Positions 42,520 through 53,592 of a stretch of 64,000 nucleotides of DNA are shown piece by piece; position 1 is the first letter of the stretch, and every line of letters starts with the position of its first letter. Source of the DNA: Hyalella azteca (lineage: Eukaryota; Arthropoda; Malacostraca; Amphipoda; Hyalellidae); contig NW_025936059.1 in assembly GCF_000764305.2 (NCBI RefSeq), forward strand, positions 124,001-188,000. The letters run 5' to 3'. The position numbers were made by a program, and so were the translations under genes. The notes beneath the pieces are model-generated. The model did not search any database, had not been told where the DNA came from, and saw only the letters and a list, made by a program, of their open reading frames with translations.

Positions 42520-42744
42520 ATGAAAGTAGGATCCGCCTCTCATGGACTGGAGCTCCTACTGAGCATTTCCGAAGCTATGCTGCTGACCTCAATTATAACG
42601 TTCTACGTTGTCATTCTCGGCTCCTTGACGCAATCCGTAGAATGCTTTCTCTTCGCGCATCTTAAAAGTGATTTTAAATCAGTCGACCATGCCTGGCGTA
42701 GCACAGAAATGGTGTCGGTTAAATTTGATCGCTGGCAGGAATAG
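42520..42744 (+). CDS. ATG-initiated ORF of 74 aa, unrecognised, possible membrane segment
   Basis: The ATG at 42520 starts a frame ending at TAG 42742-42744; the frame stays open upstream to 42490. The translation has a hydrophobic stretch (residues about 12-35, LLLSISEAMLLTSIITFYVV) that could span a membrane, followed by a hydrophilic tail (LKSDFKSVDHAWRSTEM). It lies 120 bp after a foldback element. No family is recognised; the length alone is not significant. Confidence 0.22.
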   Translation: MKVGSASHGLELLLSISEAMLLTSIITFYVVILGSLTQSVECFLFAHLKSDFKSVDHAWRSTEMVSVKFDRWQE

Positions 42745-43737
42745 TGATCTTATTCAAGCTTTCTAATTATCGAACGTTGACTACTTCAACGCATAAATCA
42801 TTGAGATTATTGACTGCATAATATATAATCGAGAATGAAAGTTTCAGAATTTTTAACGCCTGCTAAGAAAATAGACTGTATTGCAAATCCCTATGTCATC
42901 TGTCTTTAAAAAATGGCCGATAACAACGGCAAGCTTTAGTTCAGCGCTTGCTTTAGCTAGTTACGATTAGTTCAATGCAAGACTAAACCACAATAATTCG
43001 TAAAAGATCTTTTATTGCACAATTGTTCACATAACACTAAATGCCTGTAAATTTGCACATGAACCTCATGGCACCATTATTCGTTATCAATTCAATATGG
43101 TTTGCTCGATTAATTAAATTCGGTAGCTGGATGAAAGTTGTACGTGTCAAATTACTAATAGAAAGAGATTTATGAGAGATTCTTATGGAATTGAAGCTCA
43201 CGGACTCTCAATTTATTGATCGCTGCGAGATAATTCAAAGGATTCATATTAAATGATGGGCAAAAGTTCCCACGACAAATTGCATAATCCAAGGTAATCA
43301 CGATCTTTGTATTGATATCTTACATTGTAATAATCTTACGAGCTGCCACTGAATTCTCCTTAATGATCCTAATCTTAATAAACCTAATCACGGAAGACAA
43401 AATCCACCAGTTTTTAATTGCTACATCAATGGACGTATAGCTAGCGTGTGGCATATAGGAGCGCCGACACGAAGTCCGTCTAAACCAATAAACGAGGTCG
43501 GTCCTGCGGTCAATAGCCTCCCTGCACAGCATGGTGACTTTAATAGGTCAGTTACTAATATTATTTAGCGTACATTTCTTATTATATTGATATTTAATGT
43601 ACAATACAGCAAAACTCTCCTAATTGTAAGCATGCCCAGGCAGGTGCAGTTTTATATGCCCTGTAGATCACGCCGGTACACGGCATGGCCACCACAGCAG
43701 TTCACCTACAACTCTCGCAATTTCCTCACCCTCGATC
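42745..43737. other. No gene recognised
   Basis: A minus-strand frame of 70 codons (43320-43532) and a plus-strand frame of 65 codons (43587-43784) have no supporting features. Confidence 0.5.
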
Positions 43738-44190
43738 GCCACCTTCCAATGAATATCAACCGTGTACTTCTTAAATACATATAAATACAATTAAATAAAC
43801 AAATACTATAAGTATGTACGTAAGTTGAAAGTGTTCTCGTAATTCAAGCTTTGATTTCAATCTGTAATCCATTATACCCTATGTTTTTACTAAATACAAT
43901 TAAGTGAACAGACCGTTAATAAGAGAACCTCGTCTACTGTTTGCACGATGCCCTTATACGTACGTTTACTGAAGGATGCTGTATGGCAAGGCAGCATCAT
44001 TGGCATTTCCCGTTACAAATGGTAAGGGATTATCCGAATTCCTGCGTTAGATTTATTCGTGCGTTGGAGGTATTCGTGTGTTGGAGGTATTCGTGTGTTG
44101 GAGATATTCGTGCGTTGGAGGTATTCGTGTGATGTATTCGTGCGTTGGAGGTATTCGAGCGTTGGAGGTATTCGTGTGTTGGAGGTATTC
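43738..44190. repeat. Dispersed 0.45-kb unit, copy 2 (uninterrupted)
   Basis: Matches 32881-33428 from GCCACCTTCCAATGAATATC to the 17-bp minisatellite, without the MITE-like insertion. GTGAAC-AGA-CCGTTAATAAG at 43905-43923 is the uninterrupted junction. Confidence 0.92.
44050..44190. repeat. Tandem repeat, 17 bp x about 8
   Basis: The unit is ATTCGTGTGTTGGAGGT, the same family as 33331-33424, but with C>G at the ATTCS position in most units and one shortened unit. Confidence 0.96.
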
Positions 44191-44745
44191 AGATTCTATA
44201 GAGTTATTAGTGAAAGTTTTCAACATAATAAAAGGCTTACAGCAGCTTACACTTACATTTTAACAGCAGAAATTTTTCGCTTTAAATTACACCTACGAAC
44301 CTATGAACCTGGAGCGTAAATCTCAAATCGGGCCTTGTAATGAAGTGTTGCTGCAAATTTTCCACTACTGTATGTCAGACTACGAAGTTTAAGTAGGACC
44401 GACTCTGACGTCGGTGTTTTGAAGATGTTTCCTCTACATACAGTACAATCATTACTCGATTTCAAGATATCTGAATGATCGTCAAGCAATCCAACCGCGC
44501 ACCGCTGTGATGGACCGTGCCACTTCTACGCACTATAGTTATGAGTCTGCACCATGATAATATTAATAAAAATGAAATATTTCAAACACGGTTTGTGTTT
44601 TGTTTTCCTTATTTTCAAATGGAACAAGAATCTTCGAACAAGAAGCATGCGCTCTTCTTTCAGCTCTGCGCCTATTCAATATTTATGCAAATGATGTAAA
44701 GACATGGGCAATGAAGATAACTACATCCAGCTATATTTGCATGCT
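44191..44745. other. No gene recognised
   Basis: AT-rich, short frames only. Confidence 0.55.
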
Positions 44746-44862
44746 GACTATATTCAATATACATGTACATAATACAATGGCATAGACTGATATCATGACT
44801 ATATTCAATACAAATGTACATAATACAATGGCATAAACTTTTATGATGACTATATTTAGCTC
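44746..44862. repeat. Tandem repeat, about 57 bp x 2
   Basis: GACTATATTCAATAYAMATG plus TACATAATACAATGGCATA occurs twice, then a partial third unit. Confidence 0.93.
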
Positions 44863-45284
44863 TGATTGACAATTAGGATCGGTTTTTATGAAATCACATT
44901 TGACATCAGAATTAAAGCGAAATAATGCGATTTCATATATAATTAATAATTTTTTGAAGTTATGCAATGGTACATTACAATTTGCAGCCTTCAAAGTCAC
45001 TGGGACTAACATGACAACTGATTTCTATTCCATTGCCATATAAATCTATCGTTAGAGAAGCAGTATATCGGTAACCTACTTATGCTCGCTTAGACCTGCA
45101 CTACAAAAGGTCTGGTAACTATAACCATCCACCCAAGATTAGTGTGGTGGATGATGATTAACGTCTCTGTACGATCAACTATAAATAGAATTATTCAGCG
45201 AGTCACTAGAAAAGCTCGTAGAGGTCTAATTCATCCCTCGTGCTTGTCATACGAGCCATAAATTGCAAGAAGCTTTCGGCTTAA

Positions 45285-45380
45285 ATCCTCGTGAAGAAAG
45301 ATGAAGTTCGCAGGGAGCGTCAAGCGCTGAGGGGGCGCACGCCGACGCTGCGGCCGACAGAGACGATATCTTACCTCTTG
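45285..45380 (+). CDS. Short coding-like segment, doubtful exon
   Basis: A GC-rich patch open for 32 codons from a TAA at 45282 to TAG 45381 translates to a basic peptide (LVKKDEVRRERQALRGRT). A donor-like GTAGGT begins at 45380. No convincing acceptor is seen. Confidence 0.13.
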
Positions 45381-45383
45381 TAG

Positions 45384-46183
45384 GTGTCAGGGGGAACCTT
45401 CGTAAACGGATGTTTTTGTTCATGTTGTAAGCACATGGAAATATATGGCTAATAATATTGTCTAATGATATTGTTTAACGATTGACCAATATTAGATAAT
45501 ATTATTGTCTAATAAAATTACTGTCTGATATTAATCCAAAAGTTAATGTTTCAGAGCAATGAATTTCATCCCTTTTGTAGGAATTTTAAAATGATGTTTT
45601 TTATTGGTATTCAGATGTTATATCCACAGAAAAAAACATTGAATGTCTTGCCTGCCATTGCCTCCAATATAGCAAGCACGTCATAAGACAGCCGTAAGAA
45701 GAATTATTGTCGATGTTCATGCAACATCTTGCGTTAAATTCATTGGAGAAAGATTTCATTAAGTATTCAGGATGCACTTGAAACTTTCTGAAAATTACAG
45801 GGATTTCATTTAAAATAACTCTCATGTTATTGATTCTAAACCATGTACAGCTTCAGCTGATTTTAGTCATTGACATGACTTTTATGAATATCTAATTGAA
45901 TATGCTTTCAAAGAGAGTCAAACAATTGTTATCGCACCATAACTGATAAATGTTGATGACATTTCCCTAAAGTCTTTGATAACAAACTAATTATTAACAG
46001 ATTATTAGAACTTTGTCCATCAATCTCATGCTCGTTTACAGCAAAGTAAATGGGATTTGCATTATTGTTTATAAGAATCACTCCGGTGTCATCGACAAAG
46101 AAAAACAAATTCCGTAAGATATGAGACGTCGATAAGAAATCTCACATTCGAAAAACGAAGGAAAGATTCCTCTTATTTCATTG
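45384..46183. other. No gene recognised
   Basis: TAATATTGTCTAATGATATTG-type near-repeats at 45440-45530; otherwise AT-rich. Confidence 0.55.
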
Positions 46184-46342
46184 TATACATGTAATGTCTG
46201 ATGCTTCGTTTATACATGTAATGTCTGATGCTTCGTTTACACATGTAATGTCTGATGCTTCGTTTATACATGTAATGTCCGATGCTTCGTTTATACATGT
46301 AATGTCTGATGCTTCGTTTATACATGTAATGTCTGATGCTTT
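46184..46342. repeat. Tandem repeat, 27 bp x 6
   Basis: The unit is TATACATGTAATGTCTGATG plus CTTCGTT; contains the ACATGT palindrome. The nine-codon period opens frames on both strands. Confidence 0.97.
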
Positions 46343-46987
46343 TACACCACACAGTCGAAGTCTCGACTCATCGTTGTTGTCGATACAACAAATTGGCACT
46401 CGTTTTGTGTCGCCCGTATCGATGTCTCTTAATTGCTTGTTTACGTCTACTGCTGGGCAAGTCTATTTCCTATGAGCATGCGAGGACGCCAGAGTCTGAT
46501 TATCTCTGTATAATGCCGGATACTAGACGTGCTAAAATGTCCGTGGTTGTTTCAGTTCAGGAAAAAGTGTTTTGATGAAGCCACAAGGAAAGTGTTCACG
46601 GAATTTTTTCTCAGAAAGCGTTCAGAACGAAAGATACGCGAACATAGGCTGCAGAAATAAGTGGATACGCGTTCGAGAAATGGTGAAATTTAGGTTACAG
46701 ATATATTCGAATTTGGATGCACGATAATCAAACATAAATAGGTTGCGAAATAAAAAAATTGAACATAAGTTGTGTAAATAATTTAAAAATCTTGTAAAAA
46801 TAATTGTACATCATATATTGAATAAACAAATGACTATAATATTCTTTAAATAGGTCAATGTAGAACATGTATTGTGGGATATATATCTTTTTAACAAGTC
46901 ATTCACTTGACATTTCGACCTCGCTAAAAGCTTTCATTTGACACGTTGTTCAATTTTTTATTTTGTACTCATCCATAACGCGTTTCT
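46343..46987. other. No gene recognised
   Basis: AT-rich. Confidence 0.6.
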
Positions 46988-47088
46988 TGCTCACTCCTGT
47001 TATGCCAGGCAGTGAAGTGCTCACTCCTGTTATGCCAGGCAGTGAAGTGCTCACTCCTGTTATGCCAGGCAGGGAAGTGCTCACTCCT
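46988..47088. repeat. Tandem repeat, 30 bp x 3.3
   Basis: The unit is TGCTCACTCCTGTTATGCCA plus GGCAGTGAAG; only one substitution seen. Confidence 0.96.
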
Positions 47089-48316
47089 AATTTCCCTGCC
47101 CCATCTCTTCGATATTTCATGTAGACTACAGGTGCTTATCTTTTTATTCTATGTTTGACGAGGAACATTTAAAAATTGCAAATACATTAATGACGGTATT
47201 ACCTTTCAAACGATCAATTTTGACAGAGGTGCATATCAAATTAGAAAATGAATAACAAATGTAGGAACAACTTATTCCGGCAAGTTCAGCGGCTAGTTCA
47301 TGCACAGTATTTCCATTGAAGTGAATGGACATGATTTAGTTTATAAAATGGTTCATATTTTAATACTAACATGTATTATCAAAAATAAATCTTCACTCTC
47401 TTCACGTAAGACTCACAAGTGGATGTTTGAAACAGCAAATAAAAAATAATCTAAAGTCGTTTCTGAGTTTGGGCATTGGGCGAAGTTTGGGTGGAACGGT
47501 AGGAAAGATGGACCAGTGAGCAACATCAGAGTCGCGTTGCCAGACTCGGCCGCGTCTCAGACCTAAAATGTATAGCGCGCTCATGCATTTGTTTGTTCTT
47601 CATCTTTCTGACGGAAAGATCTATTTCAAGGCTCTATTTACGTTGCTTGTGCATCAATGATATCTTTTTATTTTTTCATTATTTATCGTCTAGAATTTAG
47701 TAGCGCCTATATTTGGAAACCAGGTTTCATTTCCTGCAAACTTCAAGGAAACATCATCAACATCAATTTCCCCAAATCTAATTTCACTTGATCGCCAATA
47801 ATCAAGTATGTTTTCTCTACGGAACTCCGCCTTCGCATTAGTCTGTTATGTTTAATGGTTTAATGAGTGGATGCAAATCTTGTTCGTTATTTTTGCCCAT
47901 TTCAAAAAACCCACGGGGCTGTCGCCATCAAAAAGTTGGTCTCAACTTAGACAATTTTCCCTCCATTACTCCCGAAAAAGTTATAAAAATGAATTCATAA
48001 CAATAGTCTGATTTAATTTGGGGTCATGAAATACATGGGTGACACAAACAGTATAATAACGTCCCGACTTCCCGATCCCAATAAATGATTACTTATTGAA
48101 CCTCGAGTATAAATTATCTCCAGTTTTTATAAATTATAATCATGTTTAGAAAATTGACTCTATTTGATTATTCATAGCAAGCAAGAATGAAGCAGTTATC
48201 AACGAGCGTGGCTACTGACAGCTCTTGACGGCCGGAATGTCGTCAAGTCTTCGTCACCGGAGGCGGCGACCTGTCGTCATAGATTTTTTGAGAGTCACGT
48301 GAGGCCTGCAGACGAC
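47089..48316. other. No gene recognised
   Basis: AT-rich with short frames (for example minus 47402-47584, 60 codons from ATG). Confidence 0.5.
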
Positions 48317-48400
48317 GAGGGTAGGGTGAGGGGAGGGTGAGGGTAGGGTTAGGGTAAGACGAGGGTAGGGTGAGGGGAAGACGAGGGTAGGGTGAGGGTA
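48317..48400 (+). repeat. G-rich minisatellite with strong G-quadruplex potential
   Basis: GAGGGTAGGGTGAGGGG-type units recur on the plus strand, giving more than ten G3+ runs separated by one to seven bases. It includes a single telomere-like GGGTTAGGG but is not a telomeric array. Confidence 0.93.
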
Positions 48401-48644
48401 GACTGAGCGTCTGACTCGTGACTTCTGCCAAGCGTTGGCAGTCATGAGTCACGGCGAGAGAATGACAAGCTTCCGGCGCCCGTTTTACATTGATCGATCA
48501 TACTAGGAAAGACCAGAGTGAGGAGAATGCATTCAGTAATTCATTAAATGTTGAAGAGGACTTACTTACGAAACATTACTAGTTTTATTTGAATTAAATA
48601 AGTGGGTTTAGTAATTTTATTCATTGATAATATATAATTAATTA

Positions 48645-48785
48645 TTATATTGATATTAGCACTAAGATTGATATAATTGATATTAGATGTATATGATATT
48701 AGATGTATATAATTGATATTAGCACTAAGATTGATATCGATTGATTATTCATTTGTATATAATAGATATTTGCACTAAGATCTTA
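48645..48785. repeat. Diverged repeats of TTGATATTAGCACTAAGA
   Basis: Three copies of GATATTAGCACTAAGATTGATAT-like sequence and TTAGATGTATAT variants. Confidence 0.85.
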
Positions 48786-49157
48786 TAAAATCTTCTTATA
48801 GATTGAATTCGTTTGAAAAGAAGCATTTCCACTTTGATCCGAGTGAAGAAAAAATATTTTCCTTCAAAAAATATATGAGCACATTCTTTTATTTAAATAA
48901 TGTAGAAAACAGAATTCAAATAGTAGATTCTGTAAATTTGAAAAATGAATAAAAAAATTACACAGTAAATTGTGTAAATAAAAACGAATTGTTTTTCTTA
49001 GTGGCTTTTAAAAGAACAAATTAATAGAATTTCCATGTCAGTTAAAATATTTTTTTTCGATGAATCAGAACAGACAACTGAAATTGACAGAAAAGATTTC
49101 CCGACCAAGTTTATTGCCAAATAAATGAGAAGATTCTTCTAAATAAAATGTAAGAAT
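48786..49157. other. No gene recognised
   Basis: Very AT-rich. Confidence 0.6.
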
Positions 49158-49463
49158 TTAACTATGTCCAATGTTACGACGTTCCAAAGTTATCAGTTTC
49201 TTCTCGAAAAAAATTTTATTCACTTCGGTACGGTATAGAATAATTTTAGTGAGAGCAGAATAAAGTGCAGATGAACACGCACTGCATGTTACCTGAGCCT
49301 GAGAGCGGCAAGGCATCGCGGTGTCGTGAAGGCATTTCCGCTGCAGCTGCAGAGCAGGAATGTCGCGCTTGTTGCGACGTACGATTAAAAAAATTATATG
49401 AACTCTGTAAAAATATGACACTGAAAATCGGGAGCTTCCGTTGAAAAATTCCGAATTCCGCAT
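49158..49463 (-). CDS. ATG-initiated ORF of 101 aa, unrecognised
   Basis: Starts at ATG (49461-49463), just downstream on the minus strand of TTTATAT, and stops at TAA 49158-49160. A donor-like CAG|GTAACA occurs inside it near 49290, so a first exon ending there, with a peptide beginning MRNSEFFNGSSRFSVSYF and ending in a Cys/Arg-rich part, is another reading. No domain is recognised. Confidence 0.2.
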   Translation of the reverse strand: MRNSEFFNGSSRFSVSYFYRVHIIFLIVRRNKRDIPALQLQRKCLHDTAMPCRSQAQVTCSACSSALYSALTKIILYRTEVNKIFFEKKLITLERRNIGHS

Positions 49464-50025
49464 ATATAAAGGTTAAGGAGTCATGCTGAAATGATCAAAA
49501 CTTTGTTAAACTCCTATCAACAGTGACCCGAAAAATGAAACCCTCTAAATTCTTCACAATTAAAAAAGTGTTTTTGTACCAATTTCACTACTACAGGTTT
49601 AAATTAAATTTCAAATTAAAGCAAATTTTAAATTAAAGTAAATTTTAAATTCAAATAAATTTTTAATCCAGTTCATTTAATTTTTTCAACATTGATCAGG
49701 CGTCAAGAGCGTATGTTTTACCTTATTTGATCGAGCAAGTAACATCTGAGAATGTAACGCGACACAAGAATCAGAACTCTGTGTACGATCGATAACAAAC
49801 AGACTAGCTTCTTGATAACTATTACTGCTTGACTATTAACTGCAATAAATAGACTCATTGACTCATTTGACCCCAAGTAACCACTATAATAAGAAAGAAG
49901 AACTGCAGCTCAGTAATTCGATGAGCGCGCGTGAGTTTGGCTCGCTCTCCTCAGTAACGTTAGCTGCTCGTGCTGACACCGCGGCGCCTTGCCCCCCTCA
50001 GCGCCCCCCGCTCTTGTGCACAATA
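49464..50025. other. No gene; AAATTTTAAATTAAAG near-repeats
   Basis: AAATTAAAGYAAATTTTAAA repeats at 49600-49670; a GC-rich patch precedes the MITE at 49920-50020. Confidence 0.55.
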
Positions 50026-50237
50026 TACTGTTAGAAAAAACGGTGAAAAAACGGTCCCACCGGCATCCTAGTGGACGGTCGCCCAGTGAAAATAAACTGT
50101 TTCGCCGTTTTTATCAGATGTTTTACGGATTTCTGGTGTTAAATTAGAATAAAAACGGTGCCACGGTGTTTCTTTTCACGTGCCGACCGGCCACTGAAAC
50201 GCCGGTAATACCGTTAACGGTAATTTTTCTAACAGTG
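50026..50237. mobile_element. MITE, probably Tc1/mariner type
   Basis: 212 bp bounded by TA dinucleotides (50024-50025 and 50238-50239). The ends are TACTGTTAGAAAAA and TTTTTCTAACAGTG, inverted repeats of about 13 bp, and further inverted CGGT/ACCG blocks lie inside (ACGGTGAAAAAACGG; CCGTTAACGGT). The TA target site and the size fit a non-autonomous Tc1/mariner-like element. No coding sequence. Confidence 0.8.
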
Positions 50238-50527
50238 TAGCGACGTTGCTTTGTATTGTAATGCGTGTGCTGCTTCGTAAACGAATATTTATTGCAGGAG
50301 TAATATAAAGTTCGATATATTTTGTGTAAGACACGGTATTGTACTGCAGATGTGGAGCAAGCGCACGGTATTTTGGTTCATTAGTATTCATATAAACAGC
50401 GGAATGAAGAGTGAGTGATAAGAACTAATTTTACTTGTGTGTTGCATTCAAAAAATAATTTAATCAGAAGTATTTTTTTAATTAATGTGGCATTAATGCC
50501 TGACCATATTGCCGGCAGTCTGTGGCA

Positions 50528-50737
50528 ATGGAGTCACAATCACGAAATATATCAAGTTATTCATCACTGTTCCCGCTGAAACTATTCAGTGAGGAAACGC
50601 GAACATGGTTTCAGTTTGCAACCTTCATGGTAGCAACCATGAACTGCTGTACATTTTTAAAGGTAGAATATGAACTTTATTCTTACAATGTTAATTTTAC
50701 GAAGCCATTTATTTGTTACCACTTATGTTTGTCTTGA
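50528..50737 (+). CDS. ATG-initiated ORF of 69 aa, unrecognised
   Basis: ATG 50528 has a good context (GGCAATGG) and begins MESQSRNISSYSSLFPLKLF. A donor-like AAAG|GTAGAA occurs about 45 codons in, so it could be a first exon; otherwise the frame runs to TGA 50735-50737 with a Cys/Tyr-rich end. No family is recognised. Confidence 0.2.
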   Translation: MESQSRNISSYSSLFPLKLFSEETRTWFQFATFMVATMNCCTFLKVEYELYSYNVNFTKPFICYHLCLS

Positions 50738-51099
50738 AATAATGCAGCTTTATACTGAGTAAATTCTATTACAACTATTAAAACTAATAAGAAGCGTCAA
50801 ATTTTTACGAAGTTTGCGGTAAACGCACGAGAAAGCAATCAATAGCATGAAGATTGCGCTCAATTATACAAAAGAAGTATAAAATATATATTCTATAACA
50901 GATTAATCATTGAGTTTTAGTATGATAGATGAAACTGAAGTGTAATTTACACAGCTGCGAATGTAACAAACATATATAACTCATGCGTTCATTATCTCTC
51001 TAGAACTAAAAAAGAATTTTTGGGAAATAGGTTTCATTGAAATTGATGAAGCGGCAACAATAAATTCATCAAAAGACAAATTAACAGCAACAATAATGT

Positions 51100-51520
51100 C
51101 GTATAAGCTCTTTGTAGCAGGTTAAATAAATTCATCGGAACTTAATGAAGTAGTTCCAAAAAAAAGAAAACGAAACTCAATATAACAGTTCCAATAAAGT
51201 TATTGAAACTCAATTTAGGAGTTCCAAAAAATTACTTGAAACTCAATTCCGCTAACTTAAACCAAATTCAATTTATAACATTTTCGTTAAATTAAAAGAA
51301 ACTCTATATAACGGTTCCAATAAATTCATTGAAACACAATATAATAGTTTGGATAAATTTATCAAAACTCGATTTAACAGTTTCAATAAATTCATTGGAA
51401 CTCAATTCAACAGTTAAAAAAAATAATCAAAACTCAATTCAACACATCTAATAAATTCATCAAAACTCGAATTAACAGTTCCAATAAATTCATCAGCAGA
51501 CAATTAAACTGTTAAAACAA
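51100..51520. repeat. Diverged tandem repeat, about 33-35 bp x 11
   Basis: Variants of AACAGTTCCAATAAATTCAT plus YGAAACTCAATTT. Unit length and sequence vary widely; an old array. Confidence 0.9.
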
Positions 51521-52480
51521 TTACGGTCTTAGTGAATTACCTTAAATTTTCCTTGTTTTCTTAGAATTATCACGGTTCCAATTACAAAATCCTTTCTTAA
51601 AAAATAGAAAAATTATTCATAAGGACATATATTGATGAATCAACACACAAATTCAACAAAATTATTATGCGTCTAATATTACTCTACACTTTTATAAAGA
51701 GTTCGAATAAGGTAAATGAATGTACTAATCAATGCCACAATATATTGGTGCAATTTGTCGCTGGCAACCGACCACCTATTAAGCACAGAAACCTTTGCTT
51801 CAGAGTCAATTGTTTTGCTGAAGGTCGGACGAACTAGTAAATTTCAGAAATTAAATGAATAAATCACATCATGAATAAACATTTCGTATCATGAATAAAC
51901 ATTTTAATGTTCGAAATTTCCGAAAATAATCGTAACAGCGATAGTTATATTAAATTCACCAGCATTAAATACATCAGTTATAACACGTATTCAATTCACG
52001 TAAACTCACACCATACCAAACTAAGAAAGAAAAATGTATACATTCCATCCCACATAAACTATATATAGTATGCAGACATGTTGATACATACCTCGGCAAT
52101 CAACAACAGGAAATACCTTAGTTTTTCTGCCCCTCGTATTGAACACAAATCCTAACAGTCGTCTTCAAACATCCAGTCTAAAATTACTGCTCTCGGAAAA
52201 CTAGTTTTTTAAGAAAAAATATGTTCTTCAAGGATTTTTGTGCCTCAATCATGCAAGCATTAGATGATCAATTTGAATTTTTTATATGAATAAGGATACG
52301 GAAAACCATTATATCTGATGTTTGCTTTGACTTACAGGCAGTTGGTCCGTCTTGCGTCTGTTATATTTTCAACGTTTCCCTCCTCTCTATCCGTTAATTT
52401 TTATTTTTATATGCGATCTCCGATATATTTTCTTCGCTAGACTTTAATTTGTGGCGTACCATCGAGTTCTAAAAAAATTG
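51521..52480. other. No gene recognised
   Basis: AT-rich; ATCATGAATAAACATTT occurs twice near 51870-51905. Confidence 0.6.
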
Positions 52481-52622
52481 TTCCGATTAATTTTCGAAGT
52501 CTTGAGTCGTAATTGAAATGCAGTAGAATTTGTTAGGATTAGAGGTTGTTTNTTCCGATTAATTTTCGAAGTCTTGCGTCGTAATTGAAATGCAGTAGAA
52601 TTTGTTAGGATTAAAGGTTTAT
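52481..52622. repeat. 70-bp direct duplication across a single N, probable false duplication
   Basis: TTCCGATTAATTTTCGAAGT... at 52481-52551 is repeated at 52553-52622 with about four mismatches, and a lone N (52552) sits exactly between them. This is what an unmerged overlap between two contig ends looks like; a real tandem duplication is the alternative. Confidence 0.9.
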
Positions 52623-53432
52623 TTTCTTTGGCCGTTACTTGCTTGTTTTCGTCGGAGCATAAACTTGACTGTTATTTCCCTTCTTTTAGCAGCTCTAATG
52701 AAATAATTTATAAAGTTAAAACTTCAGCAAAATTTTCGTTTATGCGACCTCAATAAATCAAAATAATGTAAGGATTCTGAAAACACAAATGAAACGAACA
52801 TGAAATTTCACGACACTACTCTACTTAACTGTTTTCATTTCCAGCAGTTAATGCCACCTTAAAGCTAAGTTAATAGCACCTTTAACAAAGATTCACATTT
52901 CGTGTGGTGCATAAAATGTGAAAATGTGGGCATTGGCTGCGAATGTGCCGTGTTCAATTGTCCTCTCAGCACATGCATATTATTTCTTAATCGGTGGTAG
53001 GTTTTAAAATACTGCTTCTTGAACTGCTAACTTGAACGAATCAATTTTATTTCGATTAATTAAGTATTTTTCTTGTCTCGATATAGGAAAAAACAATAAT
53101 ATTAATAAAAATGTTTGAAAATTTAACACATTTTATTAACATTGGATTTATCGTAGGAAGTACTTTCGAAAAATATGCGCTGAAAAATTTATGTCTCGTA
53201 TATTTATTTCATAACCCAGGTGGAATTTCCTTTGAAACATTCATGGCCTGAGCCTTAACCGGTACAACTCGTGTCGGTTGAGCTTATCAACAACTACCAA
53301 GACAGAGGCAAGCGCTGTAGACTCAACTGCAGTTGGAATGTAGTCGAGTAAGTCTACAATTGAAATAACTTGAGTTAAAAAAATTATTTTAACTAACATA
53401 CTGAATAATTTATATTAATACACAATATGCTT
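52623..53432. other. No gene recognised
   Basis: AT-rich, short frames. Confidence 0.6.
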
Positions 53433-53592
53433 GTGGCATGTAATATAGGGTACGCGGCACTAGACATGCGTTAATATAGGGTAGGTGGCATGTAATATAG
53501 GGTACGCTGCACTAGACATGTGGCAATATAGGGTAGGTGGCATGTAATATAGGGTACGCGGAACTAGACATGTGTCAATATAGGGTACACTG
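53433..53592. repeat. Tandem repeat, about 52 bp x 3
   Basis: TGGCATGTAATATAGGGTAC plus GCGGCACTAGACATG...AATATAGGGTAGG. Confidence 0.95.

Noticed and set aside
48340..48360. Telomere-like GGGTTAGGG
   Set aside because: It occurs once within a varied G-rich array; there is no run of TTAGGG or TTAGG units.
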